Shown one piece after another: positions 31,774 to 43,328 of a stretch of DNA of 64,000 nucleotides (the stretch's first letter is position 1; each line of letters begins with the position of its first letter). The position numbers and the translations under genes are program-made. The notes below the pieces were generated by a model. That model was not told the DNA's origin and ran no database searches. It was given only the letters and a program-made list of their open reading frames with translations. The stretch is taken from the NCBI GenBank assembly GCA_000697355.1, contig JNEN01000833.1:1-64000 (forward strand). Direction: 5' to 3'. Source of the DNA: Syncephalastrum monosporum B8922. Its lineage: Eukaryota > Mucoromycota > Mucoromycetes > Mucorales > Syncephalastraceae.

Positions 31774-33128
31774 TCAATCCTTTGCCTCTTCAGCGCCGCC
31801 CTCCACTACAACAAGATTAAAGTTTGTACCCATTAACCTAAATTGTTGACATCATTTGCAAAATTGAAAAAAAACCTAATACATACCTTCTGGATGATCC
31901 GACCATAGTGTCAGATTGTCCCGGAGCAGTTGCATAATCAGAGTCGAATCTCTGTACATGTCCTCACTTAAACTATCCAGGTTCGCAATTGCCGAGTCAA
32001 AAGCTTCCCTCGCTAGCGCATGCGCTTGCTCTGGTGAACCAAGGATTTCATAGTAGAAAACTGAATAGTTCAGCGCAAGCCCAAGCCGGATGGGACTAGT
32101 AGCCGATAGCGATTCAGCATCTTTCTGCGCAGCTTCATAAGCCTCACGCGCTGCAGCGGCAGCCTTGGTGCGCTCTTCTCCGGTGGAATATTCCGCCACA
32201 TAACGGTGATAATCGCCTTTCCTGTTGTATTCACGTTATATTAGTGTATCCAATGATCCGATGACAAAATTCGGTGACCGGACGATCGTCACTCTTTCCA
32301 GCCAGCTGAGTACATACATCTTATTGTAAAAGACGAGCGCTTCGGAATTGTCTGGTTTGCATTTTGGAATCAAGGCCGTGCTGAGGAGGTCAAGGATATC
32401 ATGGCACACACCATAAAGCTCTTTTTCGATTCTTTGACGGTATTCTTTGATTTGAGTTTCGTGGTCCTTTTGATCTTTTTTCTGCTCTATGAGCGACACA
32501 ATACGCCACGATGTACGACGTGAGCCGATCGCATTCTTGTAAGCGACCGACAACAAGTTCCTTTCTTCGACGCTCAGCTCCGTGTCCATCTATGCGAAGT
32601 AAATGAACATCATGGTTTAGTTTATTTTGTTTGCTGTTTGGGCTCGATACTTTACTTACTCGGGCAACGTTTTTCATGTAGCCGACCATTTCTGTTAGAC
32701 TCAAATGTCAGTGCGCTATCCTCACACATGATGCATCTATTACTGCTCGATCTCTCTCGTCCTTTGCCTAACCCCTTCCCCCTGCACAGTCACAGCTTGC
32801 CTTCTCCTTGATATACCCGTAGCTCAGTCCATCCAAAGTAAACCATTAAAAACTTCTTCAAGCTCTTATGATCCCAAGCTCAAGACCAGCTTCTTTTGAC
32901 AAGAGATACTCTGGTTTCTAAATAGAAAGATGAATATCATACCGTCATAACGTTCAGCGTGTTCGGCAAGTTTAGCCAGAAATATCTATGACATTGTCAA
33001 GAACGACCTAGCAGCGACGCGTCTCATCCCATTACGCACCTGATCTTCGCGATTCTAGACATGTACATGAGATAAACATGTCAGAACTCTAACACTCATT
33101 GCTCATTTAGCTGACGTACATTAGACAT
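31774..33128 (-). CDS. 14-3-3 protein
   Basis: Seven exons (33120-33128, 33040-33054, 32943-32985, 32660-32691, 32318-32589, 31887-32221, 31774-31805) give 245 residues. 14-3-3 proteins are dimeric adaptors that bind phospho-Ser/Thr motifs. The family signatures are intact: [20 protein letters not shown] with the groove Lys and Arg, [11 protein letters not shown], and [20 protein letters not shown]. The first two coding exons are 9 and 15 nt (MSN, NREDQ), and the third intron is 251 nt, the longest in the window. I chose the distal acceptor for the last exon because it gives a short acidic tail ([16 protein letters not shown]) typical of the family. The nearer acceptor at 31837 would stop immediately after the glycine of EG. 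Confidence 0.95.
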
Positions 33129-34324
33129 TTCAAGATAAGAAAAAGTTAGGAGAAAGTCGACTGACACTCAGGCGCAGAAAAAGAAAACTCAGCATCGCCA
33201 TGGCGCCCAAAGGAGCCAATCATTTTGAGTTAAATGCCCCCATTCACGCATAAAATAGTTGTACTGTAGTATGTATTTTTCTGCACGAGCAGCTTGCACT
33301 TTCTGGGCCTGCCCATCAGCTAAATCTTTGTGAGCATTGCTCAATATGCTATGGTATGCGGTACATACTCAATTTAAGTTATGATTTAGGTTTCCTCATG
33401 ATTTCAACTGACTGCCACATCATTGCTTTGTTTGGTATTTCTAGGCCATCGTCGGATCCCATCGCTCGGGGTTTAAACGTGGCCCATTTGTTGCGTTTCA
33501 GTCGCCACTTTACATGTAGGCGTCATATGATCTGTGAATACACTATTACATGACCTTAATGTCGTCATTTTCCGGGAATGCTGAATTGGAAAGAATGTGC
33601 AGCACTCCGTCAAACCACGGAGCTATGATGCCTCATATTAACAAGAAAAGCACCAGAGTCGTGATATAGTGAATCGATTAGGATGCACTACGGCATACTA
33701 TATCACTTGGAACCCAACAATAATTAAGATCAAAACAGGGACCCCCCCGCCACTCTTCAAGCGTTCACTAAGTAGATTACTAATGTATTACTAGCTATCT
33801 CATAATAACTTTACAGGACATATCAGCACCACATGGCGAAGGCGGCAGTTTTTGGACCTGTACCTGCTATATGTCACGCACGTAATTTAATCGTGAAATG
33901 GTTGCCAGTATGCTCACCTGAGCAATTGGCAACACGTCAGCAGTTCCTATTTTTTTATCTCACGTGACATGTGTAAGTATTTACAGAACAATGCCGCTAC
34001 AGTAGGAAGCGCAATAGAGAACGCACATGTCAATACCGTACATCACGGATGGTTTGTCTAAACACGTTATGCGGGCAGAATTTATTCAATAACAGTGCTC
34101 AATATGTCTGATGATGGATAAGTGATACTATGTATCTTGTTTAGTGCGTGTGGACGGCTAGATATTTGGTTCCCCTCAACACACAATAGTGTTTCATTCT
34201 ATGATAGACATGATAACACTACACGCTATTTGTAATCAAGAAACGAAAGGTACTGGTGGGTATCTTATGCAGGAAAAATATGTATTAAAAAAAAACGTAT
34301 TATATGTAGAATTAGAATCTAGCT
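33129..34324. other. 1.2-kb intergenic region with two small hairpins, no gene
   Basis: AT-rich sequence between the 14-3-3 start and the end of the first permease (both minus strand). Two perfect inverted repeats lie close together: a 6-bp stem with a 6-base loop at 33605-33622, and a 10-bp stem at 33661-33670 / 33697-33706. No protein gene is supported. Confidence 0.5.
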
Positions 34325-36189
34325 CTACAGGCGGTAAATAAAGTTACGGTCCTGCACGTCACTCAAGTCATCTTCAACATTCGTCACCCCGTCCGGGGGC
34401 TGTGATAACCGGAGGCGATTCACTTGAAGCATCTTCCAACGTGCAATAAAGAAGAGCACAATGACGATGGCATTGGCGCAGATATACCCAATCATACCTC
34501 CGGTGTAGGGAGGAGCCACCATGAAGAGAGAGCCGACAAAGTTTCCAACCTGTAAAGTTTGTGTGAGATAAGTGTTGTGACCACGTGCACAAGTTTGCTG
34601 ACTTACGGTATAGAAGATCATGAGGACGCCATTGTAGAAGATTTTCTTCGTGTACCCAGATACGTTATTTGATATGGACGTGACCAACAGCACATACGCA
34701 GCGCAGTACGACCACGCCAGATAGAAACCGACGAGCTTCGCTTTAGGCACAGGAATCACGAGCAACAGGATAAGTCCAATGATGTCAATCACCATTAAAA
34801 ATGCGGCTGTCATCAGCGTTTCGTTGGTCTTCCGCACCATCCACACGGCAATCAAAATAAATAAGATATCGGCGCCACCTGAACCGACACTGAGCAATAC
34901 CGTTTGCAGGCTCTAAGTCCACAGATGAGACGAGATGAACACTTCAATTCCTTCTCACTAACCGTGAAACCAAAGTCCTGGATCAATTGGGCATTATAAA
35001 TAGTCATTGCGCCATTCTGCAAATTGATCAAAAGGCAAGCGAAACAAAAACACCAGAAACGCAGCTCAAAGAGAGCTTCTTTGATTTGTCCTTTGTTCAC
35101 CGTTGTCGTACGCACCACAGCATTGTCGCGCGTACGATCTTCAACAAGAATTTCTTGCTCGGCGTTCAGGTTCAAGGCTTTGGATTTCGGATTATCGATT
35201 AAGAAGAAGAATGTGAAGATACCCATCAAGATGGTTACACTTCCGAGGATGATCATCAGCCTAGCGCATAATATTAGCATCTATACCATGGCACACAAAC
35301 GCTCTCTGTCGCCATACCATCTCCATCGCTCGATTCCAGCAACTTTCTCATCCATCATACCGATACCGTAGGAGATGAGGCCACCGATAATAAGGGCTAG
35401 ACCATTCCAGATCCAAAACGCACCCAATCGAGCGGCCTGCTCTTTCCGACGGTAACAGGTACTGACCAAAAGTGTCATGGCAGGGTAAATACCCGCTTCA
35501 AAAAGACCAAGCAAAAAGCGCATTGCCGCCAACTGCGAGAAGTTTTGACCAAGCGAAGTACATGCGAGAACAACACCCCAAAGTATGACGATGATACCAA
35601 TGTATCGGCCCACGGGTATGTGCTGCAGAAAGTAGTTGTTTGGGAGCTATAATAACGGATGGGAACCAGAGTGTTGGTGCAATTCTTGTGTAACATGACC
35701 ATCCAATGTGCGCCTTTTTTTTCGGTCACAGTGACACACATATACACTGCAAAAGCATACCTGATATGCGAGGTATCCAAGATAGAAAATGGAACCAAGT
35801 AAGCTGTACTGGCTCCCCTGCAAATTAAGGTCCTGCTTGAAGGTAAATACGGCGGCATAGTTGATAGTTGATTTGTCAAGGAACTGAATATGGTTGGATT
35901 TGTGTCAGAAAAAGAAATGTTTCAGTTGTAATTATAGCAAGACCGCACTTGCCTGTAAAAAATCAAGAATACAAATGATCGGCATGATCAATAGATCCAG
36001 CTTGCGGACAAGCGCACGCTCTTCAGCACTGGTAGGTCCATCATCTTCACTATAGCCATACGACGTCTCATAGAAGTCCATGTGAGCATCGTGGGTATTG
36101 TAGGATTCGACATTCGAACGTTTCTCCGAGTTCTCCATGGCGTTGAGTCGTATTTCGGAAGATGATCGATGAGAGGGGCGGCTGGACAT
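34325..36189 (-). CDS. MFS permease, Dal5 / anion:cation symporter (ACS) family, copy 1
   Basis: Six exons (35953-36189, 35761-35883, 35318-35646, 34963-35260, 34607-34912, 34325-34549) encode 505 residues. An acidic N-terminus of about 60 residues is followed by 12 membrane helices. ACS-family features include FLDKSTINYA at the first helix end, LPNNYFLQ, RFLLGLFEAGIYPAMTLL, YRRKEQAARLGAFW, and the C-terminal NFIYRL. Fungal members move organic anions or vitamins (allantoate, nicotinate, pantothenate, biotin), usually by proton symport at the plasma membrane. The substrate cannot be called. The first intron (35884-35952) has a GC donor (GCAAGT). It is a tandem paralog of the next gene, with most introns at matching sites. 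Confidence 0.92.
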
Positions 36190-37635
36190 TGGTCTCTTGT
36201 GGTTGTCCTCTGTTACCGTGAGTTTATGTCGTCTTTATCTTTGCGTGCGAAATGAGAAAAGGGCGGGCTGTTGCGACAAGAGCCGAATAAACAAAGTAGT
36301 GTGAGTCGCTTGCGCAACGGGTATCGCAAGGAAAAGGAGCTCGTTTTCACGTTGTAAAAGAGGAGAAGACAACAGAAAGAGGGAAAAATTGTAAGCTGTT
36401 CATATTGCCCTTTTGGAGCCTTCGAGACCATTGTGCCTAACCCAAAACTGTAAACGTAGCTCGGACATTCAAGTGCTGCTGCATACGCCTCGCGAACACA
36501 ATAACAGCAGTACGACATGTCTTCGTACACTGGCTCGAGTTTAAAAAGGATATAGATCCGTAGTAACCATGCGTGGTATGCTTACGTCTTTGCTGTGGGA
36601 CGCGAGCAATTTACTCCTCTATCCTTCAGCAAAGTCTCCTACCGGTAATTCGTTTACGGGAAAAATTTCGCAAAAGCGGTTTGGTCACATTCGGGAACGT
36701 TGTCCAACGTGCGAACGTTACATGACACCACTGATTCTTTTTGTCTTGGCCAAAATTTGGCAGCCGAACGCCACTGCTTGCAGCAAACAACGGCTTGCAC
36801 ATCACGTGCACAATCAGCACATCCTTCACGTTAACTTAAACGGCGGTACCTACCCAATGTAATATTTCACATAGGAAGCACATTGATCTCTGACATCAGT
36901 CCTTCAAGTTAGAGCTGCTATTAACGAGAATGACCCTGTTCAGAAAAGTCAAGATCATCTTAAAAAGATCTTCCGCGTATGGGCACTACGGTAACACAAC
37001 TTTTTTCGTCTAGGTCCTCATTTTTGTTCCCCTCGGTTGGTTTGCTTACTTCTCATTGCACAAGAGCGTACGAGCACAGATAACTCGAGCCATGCAGGAA
37101 CCTTGTTTGCACAAAATTTTCTGGTTGTCACCGCCATAGCTAAAATGGCAATAATGGTCGTGACAACACGTTGACACAGCATAATACAGACCGGGAGCCA
37201 TCCCGCGCCGCTCAATTTAGCATGGAGCGGATCACTGACTTTTTCTTTTTCAGATTCAGCACAACTTGGATCAGGGCACATGCATGTTCTGCTCCACCCA
37301 GTACCATGGTCCGGGCGAGAGTGCTACAATTAGTACATATACCACTACCTATTTCCTTATTCTGAGTCTCTCTACCCTAACCGTTGGGAACAAATGTGTC
37401 GCTGACACATTTCGTGAAACACACATTGATACTAAGGGTACACTGTCGGAAAATAAAGGCTCGCAGTTTCCCTATTTTCAGGAACGAAGGACGGTGGATT
37501 GAAAGTTTGAGAGTATATTAGCTAATGCCATGTGTCGCAGTAAATTACACGTGTAGCTCAAGTGAGGAATAAAGGGGGTTTTGCATATGGATGCGATTAT
37601 TAGACAACAAGGAGATAGGGTAAAAGTACAGATTA
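36190..37635. other. Intergenic region between tandem ACS permeases
   Basis: 1.45 kb with the promoter of copy 1 and the 3' flank of copy 2. A perfect 9-bp hairpin lies at 37392-37412. Short open frames are patternless. Confidence 0.55.
37392..37412. repeat. Perfect 9-bp inverted repeat with 3-base loop
   Basis: AAATGTGTC and GACACATTT flank the loop GCT, a 21-base palindrome about 220 bp downstream of the second permease gene's stop codon. It may be a 3'-end hairpin, a dyad for a dimeric regulator, or chance. Confidence 0.6.
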
Positions 37636-39551
37636 TTACAAACGGTAAATAAAGTTGGGGTCTTCGACATCGGTTATGTCGGTCATGACGGCGGGACGTC
37701 CAGCCTTGGAGCCGTCCTTCATTCTAGTCTGGTTCTTCTTCAACATGCTGTAGCGTGCAAACTCGAGCAGAACGATGCAGATAGCGTTTGACACCATGTA
37801 GGCAATCATACCACCGAGATAGAGAGGAGCTTGCCATGGCACAATCATCAATGGACCGGCAAAGTTGCTACGCAAAGAGTACAGTTAAGAGGTTAGAAGA
37901 ATAACATATAAACTATGCCGAAAGATGACCTACCCAATGGTATAGAAGACGACAATTGAAACACTGTAAAAGACCTTCTTTGTGTATCCAGACACATTGT
38001 TAGCCACAGAAGCAAGCAGCATCGTGTATGCAGCCGCATAAGACCAGCAAAGATACAATCCCAAAAGCTTCGCCTTGGGCAAAGGTATAGCGACCAGAAG
38101 AATCAGGCCAACAATGGCAAACAGGAGCATAACATTAGCAACACGCAGAGTGTTGCCGTACTTGTTGTTGTACCAGATGGCAGCAACAATATAAAGGCAG
38201 TCAACGACACCAGAAGGTACCGAGAGCAGGATAGAATCAACGCCCTAATATAAGGTTAGTATATACAATTTTATCTCAGTTCTATTATCTGCATACCGTG
38301 AAACCAAATCCTGAAGTAATAATCGTGCTAAAGGTGTTCAAGGCACCGTTTTGGAAGTTGATGAGCATTGACGCAATGACGAAGCAGTAATAGCGCGGCT
38401 CCTTCAAGGCTTCTTTGATTTGGTACAGCTTGGTTTCTTTGCTGTGGACAACGGCATTGTCACGTTGCCGTTCAGCAACAATCTCACGCATTGCCGGAGT
38501 CAGGTTAAGGAAGCGCGAGTAAGGATCATCAATAAGGGCGAAGAAGCATACAAAACCAAAGAAGATAGTGACCACACCGAGAATGATCATCATCCTAAAA
38601 TAATGAAATCAATTAGCTAAGGATGTCGAAGTAAAATGCTTCTTTTTTGCTTGCCATTGCCATGAGGCGTGTCCATGGAGACCCTCCATATGTCCGATAC
38701 CATAGCCAATGAAACCGCCCACGGCCATGGCAACGCCATTACAGATGTAGACAACACCTAAAAGGCTATGCATTAATAGAATTGTACGATACAAATGGGG
38801 AGTATTTATACCAAGACGAGCAGCTTGCTCACGACGGCGGTACATGGCACTGATGAGCATAATGCAGCATGGATACATGGCGGCCTCAAAGAAACCGAGG
38901 AGGAAACGGAGACCAGCGAGCTGGGCAAAGGTCTTGGCAACAAATGTGACGGACAACACAGTACCCCACAGGATGATGAGAAGACCAATGTACTTGCTGA
39001 GAGGGACTCGCTGAATCAGGAATTGATTCGGCAGCTGTTGTAATGGTCATGTGCAAGGATTATGGTTATATAATATATTCATGGTAGTCGTTTCCTATAT
39101 TTCAAAATATACCTGGTAGACAAGATAGCCGAGGTAGAAAAGCGAACCGAGCCAACTAAACTGCTCGGCGGTGGTGTTGGTATCTTGCTTGATCGTTAAA
39201 GAACCGGCGTAGTTGATAGTTGACTTGTCAAAGAACTACATACAGAAATTGTCAGTCAATCATGTCCATTTTCTGCAACCATACACTTCTAGTTGTAGAT
39301 GCATTAGTAAGACGCACCTGAAGAAAATTAAGGATGGCAATGAAGGGCATAACAAAGATATAATCCAGTTTGCGAACGAGTCTCTTCTCGTCTTCAGATT
39401 GCTCGTAGATGCGGTCACCCCTAGCATCATATTCGACCTGCTGCAAACTGTCCGTCGCGGCCGTCGACGAGTCAGTGACCGAGTAGAACTGTTGCTTCTC
39501 CTCAGTTTCGTGTTTCTCCTCAATAGTGTATTCGATCTTCCCGTCAGCCAT
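37636..39551 (-). CDS. MFS permease, Dal5 / anion:cation symporter (ACS) family, copy 2
   Basis: Seven exons (39318-39551, 39113-39235, 38812-39034, 38655-38757, 38297-38594, 37934-38244, 37636-37867) encode 507 residues. It shares the whole layout of copy 1: FFDKSTINYAGS, LPNQFLIQ, RFLLGFFEAAMYPCC, YRRREQAARLG, SNNVSGYTKK-like motifs and the same NFIYRL end, so the pair is a tandem duplication that has diverged considerably. It has one extra intron (38758-38811) after AARLG. The intron at 38595-38654 has a GC donor (GCAAGC), whereas copy 1 uses GT at the same codon. The last intron is shifted by five bases relative to copy 1. The substrate is unknown; an organic anion or vitamin is likely. 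Confidence 0.92.
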
Positions 39552-40618
39552 GATGTTCAAGAGTACTTGTGAAGCCCCTCCGTGCAGCCAGGAACGTCAA
39601 AAAGTTGTGGAAGAAAAGAGGAATAAAAGTAAAAGGAAAAGAAGGTTTGTCACCGTGCACAAGTGCGATAAAAGATGAAAGGGAAAAAATGGAATGCGAC
39701 ACAAACGGAATACAGCACACTTTTATTCTGCGAGCGCAAACGATCCTTCCTTTAGGACAGCGAAGGAAAAAAAAAGGGCTCTACCAGTAGGAATACGGCG
39801 GTGGCGAAAAAAATACTTGTCTTTCGTCCGTCTGTGTTCCCAGGGCACAAGGAACACTAAAGGTCCCATATAACGCACACGCATAAGGGCGTGGAAAAGC
39901 GCCTTAAAAAGCAGTGCGACAATGATGAAGAAACTAATCATGTTTTAGGAAACAGGCGGGGGAAAGTCCAGAAGTCACACAGTCCGCCAGCGAACGACGA
40001 CGGCTCTCTGGAACAGCTGTCGCGTGTGTTGGCCCAAAATGGTGTGCTATACGGTAGCCTCGATCCGACGCTTTGGCTCATCGTTTGTGTGCTCTGGTGA
40101 TATCTTGAGAAGCCCAAAACCCGAAGCAAGTGATAAGTGGCTACATTTTTCGTATTTGAGTTACACAACGATTCCATTGGTCCAGTTTTGAAGACCATAC
40201 ATCTCATCTGTTGCTTTCACGGCAGCAGCATGTCAGTATGACTTGGTTGCTTCTTTTTCGGTGTTCTCGCTATTTGTGTGGTTGATGGCAGCTATGAACA
40301 CAAAGTAGTTGCTCCATGTAGTCCGCGGAGGAGCACATGACAATAGCAACGCGATATAGAGCAGAATTCTCGGATCACGTAGTTGGATACAGGCGTAACG
40401 CTTGTGCATGACAGCCGCTATTCCGACATCAGGCAATTACCTAGTCTAGCCAGTGTCACATTTCGCTTCATGTTCTGTGTCTAGATTTGCAGTTGCTCAA
40501 AAAGCTCCCAAAACCATTGCGTAGGGTCACACCATTAAATTCGAAGGCACGGTGTTTTGTCTTGTCAGAGTTCCTTTACAAGCATAATTGATCCAGTTTT
40601 GTGAGGCGAAAGAGTTCT
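39552..40618. other. Intergenic, no gene seen
   Basis: About 1.07 kb with the promoter of ACS permease copy 2 and the 3' flank of the B56 gene (both minus strand). No domain or splice-linked coding pattern is visible. Confidence 0.55.
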
Positions 40619-43328
40619 TTAATAGCTGTGCCACGAGCACGTATCGGAATCATCGGTATCTGCTTCTCCCGTGGGTGATTGTGTAGTAGTTGTCACAGTG
40701 TCGTCTGAGGTGTGGCGGGTAATCGAAGTTTGGGTAGATGTAGGATTATGAGTGAGTTCGGAGGGAGGGCTTGAATTATTCGTACTCTGCCGGCTAAATA
40801 AGTAAGTGATATGCCATTACTTTTCTTAAGCAAGAATGTCGCTATACTTACGGCTACAGGACTCTGAGCAGCAAGAGATTGCGTCGAGGCCGCTTGCGTT
40901 TTGATTTTGTTCCACATGTCTTCTCTTTCCTGCTTCATCTTTGGCGCACTATCAAGACCATAAGCACATATTTCAGGTGTACTAAAGGTCGACTTACTCT
41001 TCATCTTCTTGTATGGACTTTTTAAGGCAGTCGTTGAACAGCTCCGGATTTAGTTCCATGAGTATCCTCAACGCGTCTGACACAAGGTCATGGATGGCTC
41101 TAGTGAACCGGATGAATCAGCTGAAGTTCGCGCTTGAATACAATTAACTTACCTGTTCCAGTGTACTTTTGCATATCTGTATAGAGGTGGGAATATCACC
41201 GGCATTATTTCGTTGATGTTATCACCCATGAGATTTACGATATACTCATTATTCCAGTAGTACAGAGCCCGCTCCGCAACCTAATTTCAATATAAGCGCA
41301 CGTCCGGCGGCTAGAAGCGACCTCAGTTTTATATACCTGAAAATGGGGACTGGAGACGCACTGCCCAAGACGCTGAAATAGGGGCCCTTGGATTTTACGG
41401 AATTCTACAGCGTCTGTGATATCCAGTATTTCCTCTAACTCCGTGAGAAACATGACCTCCTTTGCACTGTTGACTTTGGGCCAAAAACGCAGCAAACCAT
41501 GGACAACCTAGCATCATGTATAAGTTTAGCCGAACTTCTATACGATTTTAGTCATAGCATCGAAAACTTACCCCGGAGGTCAGATTCGGATCTTTCTCGA
41601 GAAATTGAACCACGCAGTAGGCGAGTTGTGGATGATACAGAGAGAGACCTGACGGTTTGTGCAGGGGAATAAGCACGCGGTGAAGAAATACTTTATGTTC
41701 TTCTTTCAGGGGGATCGCGAAGCCATTAATGATACTAATATAGGAAAAAGAGAGGACCGAAGTGCTTTAGGATCAACCGCGATACTATTCCCCTTTTGGT
41801 GAACTTACCTCCCCATAATCTCCAGCAGCTCCGCGATACCGTTGAACTTTTCTGTTTCATAGATGTATTGGAAAAAGATATTGCTGATGGATCGACGTAT
41901 GAAAGCTCGCAAGTTCAAAAATTTGCCGTAGATGCGATGTAAGGTAGTCTTTAAAAAGTCGCGTTCTCGTGGATCTTCGCTGTCAAAGAGCTCAAGAAGC
42001 TGCATGTGTGTGTTGTTGTGTGCGTGAGGTGCATATGGAGAGTACGTGTGAGCTCATAAACTCACAGACAGATCCCTTGGATGCAACACTTGCCTGCAGT
42101 ATGAACTTTTGATCAATGTACTTTTTGGCCGCATGTGCATTGAAGTCGGGCGATTCGACAAAGCGCAGAAAGAACTCATAGACAAGTTGTAGGTGCGGCC
42201 ATGCAACCTCGAGTACCGGCTCCTCCTCGTCTGCATCAGCGCCCTCTGCAACGGTCCTTACTTGGGGTGATATAGATCGAAAGGTATTGACAGTAAACTA
42301 TGCCATTGTATTAGGATGATTAGGTTGAGGCTGTGTTGTGGCGGGCTTACCATGCGAATGACATCAGGGTAAAGTATGTCGGTAAGAACGCCGCGGGTGG
42401 TTGCGACATACTCAAGCATTTCTTGGAGAGTCTGCCGTTTAATTTCCTTGCCAGCGAGGTCACAGGAAGGATCATTGAAATCAAACATGATCTGACATTG
42501 AGCAAGTTTTCTCAAAAAGAGCTGGGGGCGTTGTGTAGGAGGGACCTCTGCAAAAAGATAGTACAAGGTAAGGACGCATGAGTTATCTGCTTTGCTGCGA
42601 TGGTTGCACGCGTCACAAGTTACCGCTGAATCGAGGGTATTGTTCGAGTTCGACTTGGCCTTGTGCAAAAAAACGCGACGAGCGTTGGCGTCGGGGCGTC
42701 TTTACGATAGGAATCGTGTCTTTGGGGATGCCTTGGTTGACTCGATTGGTGTTGGCTGCTGTCTTGGCCAGGTTGATCATTTTACCAGGGCCTGTGGGTT
42801 TCGTTGGCTAACAACGGATGGTGATATATATCATTTGTACGATACACATTATGTCTGTGAGTGTCTCATGATTTGGCTGGATAAACCATACGCTCCCCAG
42901 CATGCCTCTCTTTCTTTTCTTATGTCCTCTTTTTGCCTTTGTGTCCAGTCATGCTTTTTTTTCTGTTTACCTGTGCTCCGGTTGAGTCTAGTGCTACGGG
43001 TACCACGGCCTGACTCTCGGCGGTGTGCGGCGATGTAGCGTTTGTGCTGACCTCACTGCCTAATGGTTGTTGCTGCTGTTCTTCTTGTGGCTGCTGCTGT
43101 GGCTGCTGCTGCTGTTTTCCAGACGCAGTCTGGTTTGACTGGTCTTTTGAGGCGGAAGAGCGCTGTTGCCGGGATCTTGCCTTTGAATCGTTTTGGTGCT
43201 GCGATTTGCTCCTAGAAAGCTAATTATAACTGAGTTTTGCTTCTAACTGACGTGCAAGATTGCAATAAGGCCATCCAAGGTCTCCTTAGAGCATATTAAC
43301 GTACAACTCCTTTCAGTCCTTTCATCAT
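40619..43328 (-). CDS. RTS1: Protein phosphatase 2A regulatory subunit B' (B56)
   Basis: Twelve exons, from 43305-43328 (24 nt) to 40619-40786, encode 625 residues. B56 subunits direct PP2A to substrates; the yeast member Rts1 acts in stress signalling, mitosis and cell-size control. After a Gln/Ser-rich N-terminus (about 1-90) comes [19 protein letters not shown], then the HEAT-like B56 core: [68 protein letters not shown], and [16 protein letters not shown]. The C-terminal tail is Thr/Ser-rich and ends in DTCSWHSY. One intron (42000-42093) has a GC donor (GCAAGT) between ILQ and LLELF, and the family alignment fixes that junction. The last exon uses a downstream acceptor; the nearer AG leads to a stop within five codons. 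Confidence 0.95.
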
